Positions 1 through 10,328 of a stretch of DNA of 38,705 bases are shown piece after piece. This DNA is from an uncultured Thiotrichales bacterium (GTDB taxonomy: Bacteria > Pseudomonadota > Gammaproteobacteria > CAIRSR01). Location of the stretch: NCBI GenBank assembly GCA_903824965.1, contig CAIJYR010000085.1, forward strand, positions 1 to 38,705. The letters are read 5' to 3'. The notes under the pieces are model-generated. The model was not told the DNA's origin. It worked only from the letters and a program-made list of their open reading frames with translations, and searched no databases. How positions within the stretch are numbered: the first letter of the stretch is position 1; each line of letters begins with the position of its first letter. Made by a program: the position numbers and the translations under genes.

Positions 1-31
1 CAGATCAAAAACAGAACACCCCATCCCCCAG

Positions 32-51
32 CCCCTTCCCCAGGGAAGGGG
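32..51 (+). terminator. GC-rich hairpin upstream of gmk, possible terminator or repeat
   Basis: Two 9-base arms (CCCCTTCCC at 32-40 and GGGAAGGGG at 43-51) form a perfect inverted repeat with a two-base centre, so a real hairpin would open the innermost pairs. It is followed by a short T-rich stretch (GTTTATC). It could terminate a gene left of the window or be a copy of an interspersed GC-rich palindrome. The T-run is too weak to decide. Confidence 0.3.
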
Positions 52-87
52 TTTATCAAAGGCTAAAAGCATCAAAGGGAGAACTGA

Positions 88-696
88 ATGAGCGATCTTT
101 TCGTGATTTCTGCAGCATCAGGCACAGGAAAAACCAGTCTAGTGAAAGCACTGCTGGCAGCATTGCCGAATCTGGTGGTCTCTGTCTCCAGCACCACCCG
201 CGCACCGCGTCCAGGAGAAACAAACGGCGTTCATTATCACTTCATCGACCGACACCGTTTTGAATCTCTTGTGGAACAAGGTGCCTTTATTGAACATGCC
301 TGCGTTTTTGATAACCTCTACGGCACCTCACGAGCGGCAGTGGAAGAAAGTTTGGCAAGTGGGATGGATGTAATACTCGAAATTGACTGGCAAGGTGCAC
401 AACATGTACGCACGATGTTTCCCAATGCAGTCAGTATCTTTATACTCCCTCCTTCTCGTGAAACATTACGTCAACGTCTACAGGGCCGCGCCCAAGATCA
501 TGCAGACATTATCGAAAAACGCCTGGCGGGATCGTGCGTTGAAATCTCCCACTGGAATGAGTTCGAGTACGTAGTGATCAATGATAGCTTCTCAACAGCC
601 TTAGCAGATATCGTGTCCATCGTGCGTGCAAGACGTCTGCTGCGCACCCACCGCCCCGCAGAACTACACCAACTGACCGCTTCCTTGCTCGGTTGA
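88..696 (+). CDS. gmk: Guanylate kinase
   Basis: Cytosolic enzyme that phosphorylates GMP to GDP with ATP in purine nucleotide synthesis. The 202-residue length is normal for the family (E. coli Gmk is 207). The P-loop is at residues 9-16 in the form A-x4-G-K-T, followed by the GMP-binding segment STTRAPRPGETNGVHYHF near residues 35-52 and an EIDWQGA motif near 98. The ATG is preceded by an AGGGAGA ribosome site about 7 bases upstream. The next gene starts 18 bases after the stop on the same strand, so they may be co-transcribed, although that kinase has no functional link to GMP kinase. Identification is firm. Confidence 0.96.
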   Translation: MSDLFVISAASGTGKTSLVKALLAALPNLVVSVSSTTRAPRPGETNGVHYHFIDRHRFESLVEQGAFIEHACVFDNLYGTSRAAVEESLASGMDVILEIDWQGAQHVRTMFPNAVSIFILPPSRETLRQRLQGRAQDHADIIEKRLAGSCVEISHWNEFEYVVINDSFSTALADIVSIVRARRLLRTHRPAELHQLTASLLG

Positions 697-714
697 TAGG
701 CTGCCAATCAAACC

Positions 715-3700
715 ATGAACTTGAAACGTCTTACCAATGTCAGTCTCAAGATAAAGGTGATGATTATCCCTTTATCTATCATTACTGTGTGTTTGATTGG
801 CATCATCGCATTTTACCTTCCCTATGTTGCTGCACAAAACATCCGCGAAAAGGAAATGGATTTACGTGTTCGTATGGGGATGGTTCTTTCTTTGGTCTCG
901 GAATACAATGATAGATATCAGCTTGGAGAATTCAGCATCTCTGAGGCACAGAAAAGAGCAGAGGCAAGAATAAGAAACATCAGCCGTCACCAGCAAGAAT
1001 ATTTCTGGATCAATGATGATGAACTTCCTTTCCCGAAAATCATTATGCACCCTGTCATTCCAGCACTGGATGGAAAGATCGCAGATGATCCAGCATTCAA
1101 TTGTACGATAAACACGCAGGTTGATATTGGTGCTCCAGAGGTACGAAGCAATGGCCAGAAAAATCTTTTCCAAGCGTTCGTGGAAATCACCAACAGCCAT
1201 GGATCGGGCTATGTCCAGTATCGATGGCCGAAACCGCTGATAAACGGTAGTGTAAGCAAAGCCTTCTATCCGAAACTTTCTTTTGTGAAAAAGTTCCAGC
1301 CTTGGGGCTGGATCATCGGAACAGGAATGTACATTGAGGATGTAGAGGAAGAGATCGCGGCTGTACAGCACTCTATCCTGTTCTATTCCGCTCTTTTTTC
1401 TGTGATTGCGCTCTTGTTGTCGTGGATTTTAGCACATAGCATCCTCAAACCCCTGAAAATGGCTGCGGGTCTTGCGAAACAACTGTCACAAAGCCGTGCC
1501 CCTAGAGAAACGGCACTGGACTCAAGAGACGAGATTGAGGGACTTGTAGCGTCTATCCTAGGGTCGGTTGCTGCGCTGAGCGCCTCCAAAAAAGAATTAG
1601 AGCAGTTCCGTCGTTTGGTTAGAAATATACAAGACGCTATTTATATCACAGATGCCAACGGGAGGATCGTAGAGGCAAGCCAATCTGGGTGGTCATTGCT
1701 TGGGTACACTAGAAATGAATTGCTTCAGTTGTATGTATGGGATCTAGACGCACTCTTGCCATCTCCCGAACAATGGCAAACGATGATGAGCGTCTTACGT
1801 CGGACAGGTACAATAAACGTTCAGGAATTGTTTGTTCGTAAAGATGGCACCCGTTTTCCAGTAGAAGTAAGAGCATCTTTCATCAAGGATGCTGGTGATG
1901 AGTATACGATTGCTGTTGCACGCGATATCACAGACAGGAAACGATATGAAGAAAAATTGGTCGCCTTGGAAGAGCAGAGCAGACTAATTCTTTCCTCTGT
2001 GCGTGATGGCATTGTTGGCGTTGACCGTGAAAGCAAAACCATTTTTGCCAACCATGCCGCTCTATCACTGCTCGGCTATACAGAAGAAGAATTGAGAAAA
2101 GATGATTTACATCATCTCGTACACTACGCCCATTCTGATGGTAGCAGACATACGCTTGAAGAATGTCCTGTGTCCCAAACGGCACACGATGGATTGTCGC
2201 GTACCATGTACAATGATGTATTATGGCGCAAGGAGGGCACACCCTTCTCGGTTGAATATACCACCACGCCTATGTACAGAGAGGTGGCTTTGGCGGGAGC
2301 TGTATTTGTCTTTCGTGACATTACCGAGAGGAAGAACACAGAATTGAGATTCTCCTTGGCATTGTTATCCGTACAAGAAGGCATCATTTACATGGATGTT
2401 GACGGAAAGATAACGATTGCCAATCCTGCCGCCCTCTCCCTCTTAGGTTACACAGAAGCGGAGTTTGTGGGTCAGCCCATGCATGCACACATCCACTATG
2501 CTTACCCCAACGGACGTGAATATCCCATTGAACGATGCCCAATACACCAGGTGATCCATGATGCAGAACCGCGCAGAGTAGAAGATGAGGTATTCTGGCG
2601 CAAAGATGGGCAACCTGTACCTGTAGAATATACTGCGACACTTCTTTGTCAAGATGGCATCACGCTTGGAACCGTCGTAGTCTTCAGAGATATTTCTGAT
2701 CGTAAACGAGTCATAGAATCGCTACAGCAGGCAAAAGAGGCTGCAGAATCGGCGGCGCGGATGAAATCGGAGTTCCTCGCCAACATGAGCCACGAGATCC
2801 GAACACCGATGAATGCCATCATCGGGATGTCTCATCTGGCATTGAGAACCGAAACCAATCCACACCAGCAGAATTATCTCCGTAAGATTCATGCCTCCGG
2901 TCAGCATTTGCTCGGTATTATCAACGACATTCTTGATCTCTCTAAAATTGAAGCAGGGAAACTGAAAATTGATCACCTTCCCTTTCATTTAAGTGATGTA
3001 CTAAGCAACGCCTCTAACCTGGTGATTGAAAAGGCCACTGCCAAAGGAATTGAACTTATTTTTGATGTCGATCCCTCCGTCCCAGATGCTTTGGTAGGAG
3101 ATCCACAGCGGCTTCTGCAAATACTCCTCAACTATCTCAGCAATGCGGTCAAGTTCACCGATCAAGGTGAAATCTATTTGCGTGTTTCTTTACAAAGCGA
3201 AGAGTCCGATCATACGTTACTGCTGCTCTTTTCAGTGCAGGATACGGGCATCGGGTTGACAAAAGAGCAGATGGTCCAGTTGTTCAAAAATTTCTCACAG
3301 GTCGATCAAACCGCAACACGTCGCTTCGGTGGAACAGGTCTTGGACTTGCCCTTACCAAGAAGTTTGCAGAGCTGATGGGTGGAACTGTCGGTGCTAAGA
3401 GCCTTCCTGAACAAGGTTCCACTTTTTGGTTTACGGTACGCGCAGAGCGTGCTGCACAGCCTTCCTCCCCCCCCACTATACTCACACCTGATTTATGCGA
3501 CCAGTGGGTTCTGGTCGTGGATGACAATGATCATGCACGCACAGTCATCACAAACCTGTTGATCAACTTTGGTTTTCATGTTGAAGCGGTTGCGTCTGGC
3601 CAAGCCGCACTAGAAGCGATGCACCAATCTCTTCATGAGAATCGCCAATTTGCCTTGGTGATACTCGATTGGGCAATGCCAGGGATGGATGGGATCGAAA

Positions 3701-4986
3701 CAGTCAAACGAATTCGTACCCTCACACCACAAAAAACACCACACCTCATGATGCTCACTGCCTTTGATGCGGAAGAGTTTTCCAAACAAGCCTATGAGAA
3801 CGGTATCGAGCATCTTCTTCTAAAACCAATCACGCCCTCGGTATTGTTCGATGCAATGGAACGCCTTTTCGGGGTTGTACCGCAGTACGAATCGGTGATA
3901 ATTGCTCAGTCGTCTCAATTACTCCATGCATTGGAAACACTTCGAGGTGCTCGCATCCTCTTGGTGGAAGACAACGCACTCAACCAAGAAGTGGCTGTGG
4001 GACTCTTAACGGAGGCCGGACTGATTGTCGATGTGGCCGCTCATGGCGCCTTGGCAGTAGAGCAGGTACAAAAGGCTACCTACGACTTGGTGCTTATGGA
4101 TATGCACATGCCTGTAATGGATGGCGTCACAGCCGCGATAGAAATTCGCCGCATACTGCCGGAAGCTTCTTGTCCGCCCATTGTGGCGATGACGGCCAGT
4201 GTCATGCAAGAAGAGCGTGAACGCTGTCAGACAGCAGGCATGGTCGATCACATCGGAAAACCCATCGAACCAGACACCTTGTGGCATGTGCTGCTACAAT
4301 GGATCAAACCTCGTTTTCCTACTACCATCGATCAAAAGCCGATCACAACCAGGGTAATGGTACCCTTGCCGAGAATTGCCGGATTAGATAGAAAGGCAGG
4401 GCTACGACGTGTGATGAACAAACATCCACTCTACCTATATATGTTACGATTATTTTTAGAGAATCATCCCTCTGATCTGGATCACATTGCCAACGCTTTG
4501 AACGCTCATCAGTGGGAAAAAGCCGTTCGTATTGCGCACACGCTCAAGGGTATCGCAGGTGGTATTGGCGCACACCAACTTCAGGCAGAAGCAAGACAAT
4601 TAGAGACTCTGATCAAAGAGCGGTCACCACGAAGCATAATAGATGCTCAACTCTTTACCACAGCAGGACATCTTATGCCATTGATTACTGAACTTGCCAC
4701 CAAACTTCCGACGGATACCGTGATTCCCTCCAATGCCAGTATTGACACCAGCGTTGATACAGGTCAATTGAGGGATCTTTGTGCGAAACTCGCCGAGCAA
4801 TTGAACAATGGCGATTTTATGGTCAACCATACCCTGGAGGATAACGTCAGCCTGCTACAATCCACTTTCGGGCGTGATTACCACACTATGGTAGAAGAGG
4901 TTCGCAATTTTAATTTTGACAATGCGCTTCAGGTTCTGACGATAGCCGCAGAACACATGAAAATATTCAAGCAACGGAAATCATGA
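715..4986 (+). CDS. Hybrid sensor histidine kinase (sCache-HAMP-PAS3-HisKA-HATPase-REC2-HPt)
   Basis: Membrane-bound 1423-residue multi-step phosphorelay sensor. A TM helix (about 13-38) is followed by a periplasmic single-Cache domain (the region around YFWI and [10 protein letters not shown], about residues 98-122, is typical), a second TM (about 220-245), HAMP (to about 295) and three PAS domains (about 297-412, 420-540, 546-665). HisKA carries H693 in the SHEIRTP motif. The ATPase has an N-box near 800, DTGIG near 843 and GGTGLGL near 873. Two receivers follow with predicted phospho-acceptors D985 and D1129, then a C-terminal HPt domain with H1275 in AHTLKG. All phosphorelay residues are present, so it should be active. 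PAS2 and PAS3 are clearly similar to each other (both have an LLGYTE segment and an HxxYxxxxGxxx-ECP/RCP segment), which suggests internal duplication. The stop overlaps the start of the HD-GYP regulator, the probable output partner. Ligand unknown. Confidence 0.93.
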   Translation: MNLKRLTNVSLKIKVMIIPLSIITVCLIGIIAFYLPYVAAQNIREKEMDLRVRMGMVLSLVSEYNDRYQLGEFSISEAQKRAEARIRNISRHQQEYFWINDDELPFPKIIMHPVIPALDGKIADDPAFNCTINTQVDIGAPEVRSNGQKNLFQAFVEITNSHGSGYVQYRWPKPLINGSVSKAFYPKLSFVKKFQPWGWIIGTGMYIEDVEEEIAAVQHSILFYSALFSVIALLLSWILAHSILKPLKMAAGLAKQLSQSRAPRETALDSRDEIEGLVASILGSVAALSASKKELEQFRRLVRNIQDAIYITDANGRIVEASQSGWSLLGYTRNELLQLYVWDLDALLPSPEQWQTMMSVLRRTGTINVQELFVRKDGTRFPVEVRASFIKDAGDEYTIAVARDITDRKRYEEKLVALEEQSRLILSSVRDGIVGVDRESKTIFANHAALSLLGYTEEELRKDDLHHLVHYAHSDGSRHTLEECPVSQTAHDGLSRTMYNDVLWRKEGTPFSVEYTTTPMYREVALAGAVFVFRDITERKNTELRFSLALLSVQEGIIYMDVDGKITIANPAALSLLGYTEAEFVGQPMHAHIHYAYPNGREYPIERCPIHQVIHDAEPRRVEDEVFWRKDGQPVPVEYTATLLCQDGITLGTVVVFRDISDRKRVIESLQQAKEAAESAARMKSEFLANMSHEIRTPMNAIIGMSHLALRTETNPHQQNYLRKIHASGQHLLGIINDILDLSKIEAGKLKIDHLPFHLSDVLSNASNLVIEKATAKGIELIFDVDPSVPDALVGDPQRLLQILLNYLSNAVKFTDQGEIYLRVSLQSEESDHTLLLLFSVQDTGIGLTKEQMVQLFKNFSQVDQTATRRFGGTGLGLALTKKFAELMGGTVGAKSLPEQGSTFWFTVRAERAAQPSSPPTILTPDLCDQWVLVVDDNDHARTVITNLLINFGFHVEAVASGQAALEAMHQSLHENRQFALVILDWAMPGMDGIETVKRIRTLTPQKTPHLMMLTAFDAEEFSKQAYENGIEHLLLKPITPSVLFDAMERLFGVVPQYESVIIAQSSQLLHALETLRGARILLVEDNALNQEVAVGLLTEAGLIVDVAAHGALAVEQVQKATYDLVLMDMHMPVMDGVTAAIEIRRILPEASCPPIVAMTASVMQEERERCQTAGMVDHIGKPIEPDTLWHVLLQWIKPRFPTTIDQKPITTRVMVPLPRIAGLDRKAGLRRVMNKHPLYLYMLRLFLENHPSDLDHIANALNAHQWEKAVRIAHTLKGIAGGIGAHQLQAEARQLETLIKERSPRSIIDAQLFTTAGHLMPLITELATKLPTDTVIPSNASIDTSVDTGQLRDLCAKLAEQLNNGDFMVNHTLEDNVSLLQSTFGRDYHTMVEEVRNFNFDNALQVLTIAAEHMKIFKQRKS

Positions 4987-6014
4987 TGCATTATTCCTCC
5001 CCTCCCATCATCCTAATCATCGATGATACAACAGATAATCTTTTCTTGGCTGCATCCATCCTGAAGGATATCTATGCTGTTCGGGTTGCCAACAGTGGTC
5101 ATCGTGGCTTGCAGCTTGCCAACACTACGCCACTTCCTGACCTGATTCTACTGGACATCATGATGCCGCTGATGGATGGGTACGAAGTTTGCCGACAACT
5201 CAAGGCAAATCCAACCACCCGTGAGATTCCCGTTGTATTTCTCACAGCGATCAGTGACGGAGACAATGAATACAAATGGTTTGAATTAGGCGCAGTGGAT
5301 TATATTACCAAACCTATTCACCCATCGGTTTTACAAGCACGTGTCAGAACACAGTTGACGTTATATCACAACAGACGAATTCTAGAACAGCAAGTCGCAG
5401 AACGTACCTCCGATCTAGAACAAAGCAGACGACAGGTAATTATTCGTCTAGGACGTGCTGCTGAGTTCAAGGACAATGAAACAGGAAATCATGTGATTCG
5501 TATGAGTCAGTATGTTCGTCTGATTGCACAAGCGAAGGGAATGGATGAACGATTCATCGAACTGCTGTGCAGTGCTTCACCCATGCACGACATCGGAAAA
5601 ATCGGCATCCCCGACAGTATCTTGCGCAAACCAGGAAAACTAGAACCAGATGAACTGAAGATCATGCGTGAGCATCCTGTGATTGGGGCCGAGATTATTG
5701 GTCATCATAAGGACGAATTGCTGCAGATGGCGCATATTGTCGCAATCGCACATCACGAGAAATGGGATGGTTCTGGCTATCCATACCATATCAAAGGAGA
5801 AGAGATACCCTTGGCTGCTAGAATTGTGGCCATCGCGGATGTTTTTGATGCTCTGACCTCTGTTCGTCCCTACAAGGCAGCATGGCCTGTTGAACGAGCA
5901 GTACGCACCATACTGGATGACGCGGGTAAGCATTTTGATCCAAACTGGATGAAACCCTTTCAAGATGCGTTGCCAGAGATGCTGCTCATCCAAGAAAAGT
6001 ACAGCGATGGTTGA
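4983..6014 (+). CDS. Response regulator with HD-GYP domain (putative c-di-GMP phosphodiesterase)
   Basis: A 343-residue cytosolic regulator. The N-terminal receiver carries acidic residues in IIDD and phospho-acceptor D58 in LLDIMMPLMDG. A short coiled-coil-like linker (about 135-155) joins it to an HD-GYP domain with HDIGKIGIPD, HPVIGAEI, HHEKWDGSGYP and ADVFDALTS. These are the metal ligands and GYP triplet of c-di-GMP phosphodiesterases, so catalytic activity is expected. The ATG lies in an ATGATG and overlaps the kinase stop (ATGA arrangement); the second ATG at 4986 is an equally possible start. Translational coupling to a kinase ending in an HPt domain makes this the likely final phosphate acceptor. 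The flagellar cluster directly downstream is on the opposite strand; a motility link is plausible but inferred. Confidence 0.93.
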   Translation: MMHYSSPPIILIIDDTTDNLFLAASILKDIYAVRVANSGHRGLQLANTTPLPDLILLDIMMPLMDGYEVCRQLKANPTTREIPVVFLTAISDGDNEYKWFELGAVDYITKPIHPSVLQARVRTQLTLYHNRRILEQQVAERTSDLEQSRRQVIIRLGRAAEFKDNETGNHVIRMSQYVRLIAQAKGMDERFIELLCSASPMHDIGKIGIPDSILRKPGKLEPDELKIMREHPVIGAEIIGHHKDELLQMAHIVAIAHHEKWDGSGYPYHIKGEEIPLAARIVAIADVFDALTSVRPYKAAWPVERAVRTILDDAGKHFDPNWMKPFQDALPEMLLIQEKYSDG

Positions 6015-6039
6015 TCGATGCTTGACTCATGCAGCGTCT

Positions 6040-6483
6040 CTAAAGGGCAATACTTCCCGAACGCTGGGCGTGCTCGTCGATTTCTTTCTGTTCCTGTTGA
6101 CTGATTTCTGATTGCTCTTTTTGTTGATGGCGGTCAATGAGTTTTTCCATGGCGATCACTCGTCCATGGAGGTATCCCCAGGCTCGTTGTCGCTCGGCGT
6201 AGGCAGTTTTGGCTTGTTCCGTGCTGTTGCGTTGGTAGGCGATGGCTTGATCGAGACGTGTGAGGAAGAGTTGGTATTCTCGCATTCTCGCGATGCTTAT
6301 ACCTGCTTGTCCTGTTGTCAAAAGGTTCTGCGCATATTCTTCCCGAAAAGCCATCAACTCTGTGAGACGTTTTTCCATGGCGTCTACGCGATCACGTGCC
6401 TTTCCCATTTCACGTGCTGCGTTCTGCTCGCGGTTCTCATTTACTTTCTGTACGGTTCGTAGTCGTTCGGAACGATTGTTCAT
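6040..6483 (-). CDS. fliJ: Flagellar export protein FliJ
   Basis: Small charged, almost entirely helical/coiled-coil protein of the flagellar type III export gate. FliJ sits in the centre of the FliI ATPase ring and links it to the export gate. The ATG at 6483 gives 147 residues beginning MNNRSERLRTVQ, matching the family length and the usual FliJ start; it has an AAGGTG ribosome site upstream. The open frame extends to a TTG at 6519, which I consider unlikely. The rest is rich in Arg, Glu and Gln with heptad spacing and ends in a very charged tail. It is the last gene of the fliEFGHIJ series. Sequence conservation is always low in this family, so position counts for much of the call. Confidence 0.85.
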   Translation of the reverse strand: MNNRSERLRTVQKVNENREQNAAREMGKARDRVDAMEKRLTELMAFREEYAQNLLTTGQAGISIARMREYQLFLTRLDQAIAYQRNSTEQAKTAYAERQRAWGYLHGRVIAMEKLIDRHQQKEQSEISQQEQKEIDEHAQRSGSIAL

Positions 6484-6521
6484 TACCCTGCACCTTCTTT
6501 CTGCTTCGTTTCGATTCAACG

Positions 6522-7877
6522 CTAGACTCGAATCAGTTGCAGCAATTCTTCCTGGCTCGTCTGAAAAGCACTAGGTTGCTTCATCCCCTGTTGTAAGAAA
6601 TCCTGTAGGCGCGGGTAAATTGCCACTGCCTCATCCAAGCGAGGGTTTGCACCAGGCGAATAGGCACCTACACTGATCAGATCCGCATTCTGACGATAGG
6701 TCGAATACAACCATCGAAATCGACGGGCAGCCTCCTGATGCCGCACCGTGGCAATGCTCGGCATCACTCGAGAAATGGACGCCTCAACATCAATCGCAGG
6801 GTAATGCCCAGACTCCGCAAGACGTCGAGAAAGCACAATGTGACCGTCCAAAATGGCGCGGGCAGCATCCGCAATGGGATCTTGCTGATCGTCACCCTCC
6901 GCCAGCACGGTATAAAACGCCGTGATAGACCCCCCCCCCACATCCCCATTGCCCGTTCGTTCCACCAAGGCGGGCAGTTTGGCAAACACAGAAGGAGGGT
7001 ACCCTTTGGTCGCGGGTGGTTCGCCAATCGACAGCGCAATCTCACGCCCGGCTTGCGCATACCGGGTCAGGCTGTCCATGAGCAGCAGGACATTGCGACC
7101 CTGATCACGAAACCATTCGGCAATGCTCGTCGCAAGCGCCGCACCCCGCATCCGTAACAAAGGCGAACTGTCCGCAGGGGCGGCAACCACCACAGAACGC
7201 GCCAACCCCTCCGAACCAAGGATCTGCTCCACAAACTCCTTGACCTCACGACCACGCTCCCCAATGAGACCCACAACAATCACATCCGCATTGGTAAAAC
7301 GGGTCATCATGCCAAGCAGTATGCTTTTGCCTACCCCCGAACCCGCAAACAACCCCATGCGTTGACCACGCCCCACCGTGAACAAGGCATTGATGGCACG
7401 CACCCCTACGTCCAAGGTTTCATGAATCGGGTGTCGGGCCAACGGATTGATGCTGGTACCGTTCAAGGGCACTCGGGCACTAAACCGCAAGGGGCCTTTG
7501 CCATCCAGCGGATGCCCTGCACCATCCAGAATACGTCCGAGCAATCCGTCTCCGGCAGGCACATCCAACGTCCCACTGCCCGCAGGAATGACCCGCGCAT
7601 CCGGCGCAAGACCACGTACATCACTCGTCGGCATAAGAAAAAAGCGATCACCCGTAAAACCTACGACCTCAGCCTCGATGCGTCGACCATCCGGTAACGC
7701 AAGCGCACAACGCTCACCAATCGAGGCACGTATCCCAATGACCTCCATCGTCAGCCCCACCATACGCGTGACACGTCCCTCCGCACGCAACACCGGCGGC
7801 GCTTCTCGCGCCCGTTCTTGGTATCGAGCAAGCGCCTTTGCCCAGCGATGGTTTGCTTCACACGCTATCGGGTTCAC
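6522..7877 (-). CDS. fliI: Flagellum-specific ATPase FliI
   Basis: ATPase that energises flagellar protein export, related to F1-ATPase beta. Visible motifs are the Walker A loop [11 protein letters not shown] (about residues 174-184 from the chosen start), the RPREVKEF-like segment [10 protein letters not shown], Walker [14 protein letters not shown] and the conserved [17 protein letters not shown] block. I chose the GTG at 7877 (451 residues; Salmonella FliI is 456) because GGGAG lies six bases upstream and it overlaps the fliH end by only 20 bases; a TTG at 7901 is also in frame. The codons for the GGGS motif form a run of ten identical bases (6930-6939), a possible slippage site. Lies between fliH and fliJ as in most proteobacteria. 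Confidence 0.95.
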   Translation of the reverse strand: MNPIACEANHRWAKALARYQERAREAPPVLRAEGRVTRMVGLTMEVIGIRASIGERCALALPDGRRIEAEVVGFTGDRFFLMPTSDVRGLAPDARVIPAGSGTLDVPAGDGLLGRILDGAGHPLDGKGPLRFSARVPLNGTSINPLARHPIHETLDVGVRAINALFTVGRGQRMGLFAGSGVGKSILLGMMTRFTNADVIVVGLIGERGREVKEFVEQILGSEGLARSVVVAAPADSSPLLRMRGAALATSIAEWFRDQGRNVLLLMDSLTRYAQAGREIALSIGEPPATKGYPPSVFAKLPALVERTGNGDVGGGSITAFYTVLAEGDDQQDPIADAARAILDGHIVLSRRLAESGHYPAIDVEASISRVMPSIATVRHQEAARRFRWLYSTYRQNADLISVGAYSPGANPRLDEAVAIYPRLQDFLQQGMKQPSAFQTSQEELLQLIRV

Positions 7878-8817
7878 CGGATGCTCCCAAAAGACCCGCA
7901 ATCACCTGTTCCATACGCCGCTCCAACGTGGCATCGATGTGCGAGGCATCGGTTTCTACGCGACATCCCCCAGGCAGGATGGTTGCATCTTCCACCAAGC
8001 GGATGGCCTGATCCCCTTCCCCTAATTCGAGGGCCGCACGCACCAGCGCAAGGTCGTCTGGAGGGAGAAAAAGGCGCACGTTACGACGTACTGTCGGCAG
8101 TTGTGCCAATGCCTCGTGGACGATAGGAACGATACCACTCGCGTTTATGCGCAATTCACGCCGCACGAGTTGACGCGCTAGGGACAAGGCCAACGCTACG
8201 ATCTGTTTCTCGACCTCTGCATCTAAATCAGCGAGCGGCTGATCCAACAAGTGCAAAATCTGCGCGAGACGAACGAGCTTAGCCTTGGTTTCTGCCTCCC
8301 CTTTTGCCAAACCCTCTCGGTAGCCTTGTTCGACCCCCTTGGACAATCCGTCCCGCCGCCCCTCCTCAAGACCGCTTGTCACACCTTCTTGTTTGCCTTG
8401 GGCAAAACCTTGCTTGCGTCCTTCTTCGAGACCTTTGGCCAATCCATCGCGCTCTCCCTGTGCGAATCCTTGGGTGATCCCCTCCTGTTGACCCCGAGCA
8501 AAACCCTCTTCGTAGGCAAGATGGACAAGGGTTTTGAGATCGTCTGACGTTGCCGATGGGGGCACAGGCGATTTCTCGCCTTTTTCGACCTCAGGAGGAG
8601 GGGGAGGGGGGGTCGGAGACAACGCTGAGCGTACAAAGGCCTCGTTTGGGGAAGGTGATGCACTCGGCGCAGGAGGCGCGGTCGTTCGTGCAAAGGATTC
8701 CTTTGAAAAGCCAACCGCATCGCGATTAGGAGAGACGTAGGCAGTATCGTTGTCGATTTTCGGGAGTTCCCATACACGCAACGATGTGAGCGTCTCCTTC
8801 GTGATGATTTTAGACAT
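7858..8817 (-). CDS. fliH: Flagellar assembly protein FliH with long GxxxG repeat
   Basis: Stator-like regulator of FliI that ties the ATPase to the C-ring. The ATG at 8817 gives 319 residues and overlaps the fliG stop by 8 bases; a GTG at 8826 adds three residues. The N-terminal half is Pro/Ser-rich and includes six consecutive prolines. Residues about 105-173 contain 18 glycines at exact four-residue spacing (17 GxxxG units), an unusually long version of the repeat known in FliH. The C-terminal third ([25 protein letters not shown] and a GGCRVETD segment) is the conserved FliH/HrpE domain. The protein is longer than Salmonella FliH (235) because of the Pro-rich and glycine-repeat regions. 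Co-transcribed with fliG and fliI. Confidence 0.92.
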   Translation of the reverse strand: MSKIITKETLTSLRVWELPKIDNDTAYVSPNRDAVGFSKESFARTTAPPAPSASPSPNEAFVRSALSPTPPPPPPEVEKGEKSPVPPSATSDDLKTLVHLAYEEGFARGQQEGITQGFAQGERDGLAKGLEEGRKQGFAQGKQEGVTSGLEEGRRDGLSKGVEQGYREGLAKGEAETKAKLVRLAQILHLLDQPLADLDAEVEKQIVALALSLARQLVRRELRINASGIVPIVHEALAQLPTVRRNVRLFLPPDDLALVRAALELGEGDQAIRLVEDATILPGGCRVETDASHIDATLERRMEQVIAGLLGASGEPDSV

Positions 8818-9829
8818 ACTGTTCACTGCCTGCGCTTAGACTAATCTCACCAGCATCGGCCATACGCCGTGCGATGGCTAAAATTTCTTTTTGGGCTACT
8901 TCTACGTCAGAAAGACGAACCGGCCCTTTGGCGTCTAGATCATCTCGCAGCATTTCTGCCGCACGTCGTGACATGTTTTTGAAAAACTTCTCTTTCATGG
9001 CATCATCCGAACCCTTGAGCGCCACCAAAAGCACATCTTGAGAAACTTCACGCAACAGCGATTGGATACCCCGATCATCCACTTCCAGCAGATTCTCAAA
9101 GACGAACATGAGATCCTGAATGCTAGAAGCCATTTCTGAATCGGTCTCGTGAATGTGCTCCATGATCTGCGATTCCATAGCAGAATCCAGAAAGTTCAAA
9201 ATATTGGCCGTGGTCTTAATGCCCCCAATGCCAGAAGATTTCACGGCAGTCTTTCCACTGAACTGTTTCTCCATGATGTCGTTGAGTTCTTGGAGCGCCA
9301 CGGGATTAATACCCTCCAAGGTAGCAATACGCATCAATACATCAGGACGAAGCCGTTCTGGAAGGAGAGAAAGCACCTCAGCCGCTTGATCCGCCTCTAA
9401 GTAGGCCAACACAATGGCGATAATCTGGGGATGCTCTAAACGGATCACATCCGCCACTGCGCGTGGATCCATCCACTTCAGGGTATCGAGACCCTTCGTA
9501 CTGGCACCGAGGAGAATGAGATCCAGGATGCCTTTGGCCTTTTCCTCTCCGACGGCCTTGATGATCACATTGCGGATGTAACTGTCCGAGTTGACCCCAA
9601 GGGCAGTCTGGCCCTGTGCAATGTTGACGAAGTCAGACAAGACCGTCTGCACAGTTTCACGAGACACGTGGGGCATGGCCGCCATGGCAATGCCTACCTT
9701 TTGCACCTCTTTGGGCCCAAGACCACGCATCACCACCGCTGCATCGTCCTCCCCCAGGGACAGCAAGAGGATGGCCGCTCGCTCGACGCCACTGACATGT
9801 TGTGGGCTAAGTTCGGTTGACTCACTCAT
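8810..9829 (-). CDS. fliG: Flagellar motor switch protein FliG
   Basis: C-ring protein that binds the FliF membrane ring through its N-terminal domain and interacts with the stator through its C-terminal charged helix. The 339-residue length is normal. Recognisable parts are the N-terminal AAILLLSLGEDDAAVVMRGL, the central LEHPQIIAIVLAYLEADQAAEVL (the EHPQ motif), and the C-terminal VDDRGIQSLLREVSQDVLLVALKG torque helix, which carries the expected D, R and E residues. The ATG at 9829 overlaps the stop of the preceding small gene by 8 bases, so the two are probably translationally coupled. That matters because the small gene carries a FliF-like FliG-binding tail. Confidence 0.97.
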   Translation of the reverse strand: MSESTELSPQHVSGVERAAILLLSLGEDDAAVVMRGLGPKEVQKVGIAMAAMPHVSRETVQTVLSDFVNIAQGQTALGVNSDSYIRNVIIKAVGEEKAKGILDLILLGASTKGLDTLKWMDPRAVADVIRLEHPQIIAIVLAYLEADQAAEVLSLLPERLRPDVLMRIATLEGINPVALQELNDIMEKQFSGKTAVKSSGIGGIKTTANILNFLDSAMESQIMEHIHETDSEMASSIQDLMFVFENLLEVDDRGIQSLLREVSQDVLLVALKGSDDAMKEKFFKNMSRRAAEMLRDDLDAKGPVRLSDVEVAQKEILAIARRMADAGEISLSAGSEQYV

Positions 9830-10226
9830 TGGGATTGATCCACTTTTTCAGCAGTGAAGCGATGAGTTTCGGATCTTCCTGGATCAACTTGCGCAGATAG
9901 GCTACAGAGGCTTCTTGATCCAGAGGGGTATCCTTTGGGGGTGTCGTTTTTCCGCTTGTTTTGGACAGTGCACCGACCTTGCTTCCTGGAGGCGCTGGCT
10001 TCAGCAACCTCGTCGATGGTGCGGCGCGCTGATCTATTTTGGCGATTGGTTTGGAGACCGTGGGTACAAGCGCCTGGTTTCCGGGCGACTTAGGTATCGG
10101 TTTCGCCGAGGGAGGCTGGCTCGGTTTGGCGATCTGCGGTGTTGGCTTCGGTGCGGTGGTCTGGGGAGACGACGGCTTTCCGGCAGCGCCGCTCGGCGGC
10201 AAAATGGGTTTCTTTGGGTCTGGCAT
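9822..10226 (-). CDS. Pro-rich small protein with a FliF-like FliG-binding C-terminus
   Basis: Unrecognised 134-residue protein between fliF and fliG. Residues 1-105 are low-complexity, rich in Pro, Lys, Ser and Ala, with no signal peptide or membrane helix, and are probably disordered. The last 28 residues form a predicted amphipathic segment. Residues 111-130 (LRKLIQEDPKLIASLLKKWI) align without gaps to FliF residues 587-606 (VRFLIKEEPKMVSEILRDWI): 9 of 20 are identical and most others conservative. In known systems this FliF tail is what binds the N-terminal domain of FliG. I infer that this protein is a soluble or tethered FliG-binding factor that could compete with, or extend, the FliF-FliG contact. 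A TGA lies just upstream of the ATG, so the start is fixed; the ribosome site is weak. The stop overlaps the fliG start. I know no named flagellar protein with this architecture. Confidence 0.8.
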   Translation of the reverse strand: MPDPKKPILPPSGAAGKPSSPQTTAPKPTPQIAKPSQPPSAKPIPKSPGNQALVPTVSKPIAKIDQRAAPSTRLLKPAPPGSKVGALSKTSGKTTPPKDTPLDQEASVAYLRKLIQEDPKLIASLLKKWINPNE

Positions 10227-10328
10227 AACGCTTCACGATGGATGGCCGTAGGAACGGTGAATGGTTTTCCAGGGAGCAAAGCCACCCGATGGGGTAGAAA
10301 CCACACCGGAGGGCGATCCTGAAAGTGC

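Noticed and set aside
7447-8025. 192-residue plus-strand frame across fliI/fliH
   Set aside because: It lies opposite well-conserved fliI sequence and has the Arg/Pro/Ser-rich composition typical of antisense shadows.
9915-10322. 135-residue plus-strand frame opposite the small gene between fliF and fliG
   Set aside because: It is a Gly/Arg/Trp-rich mirror of the Pro-rich minus-strand gene, whose C-terminus has recognisable homology to FliF.
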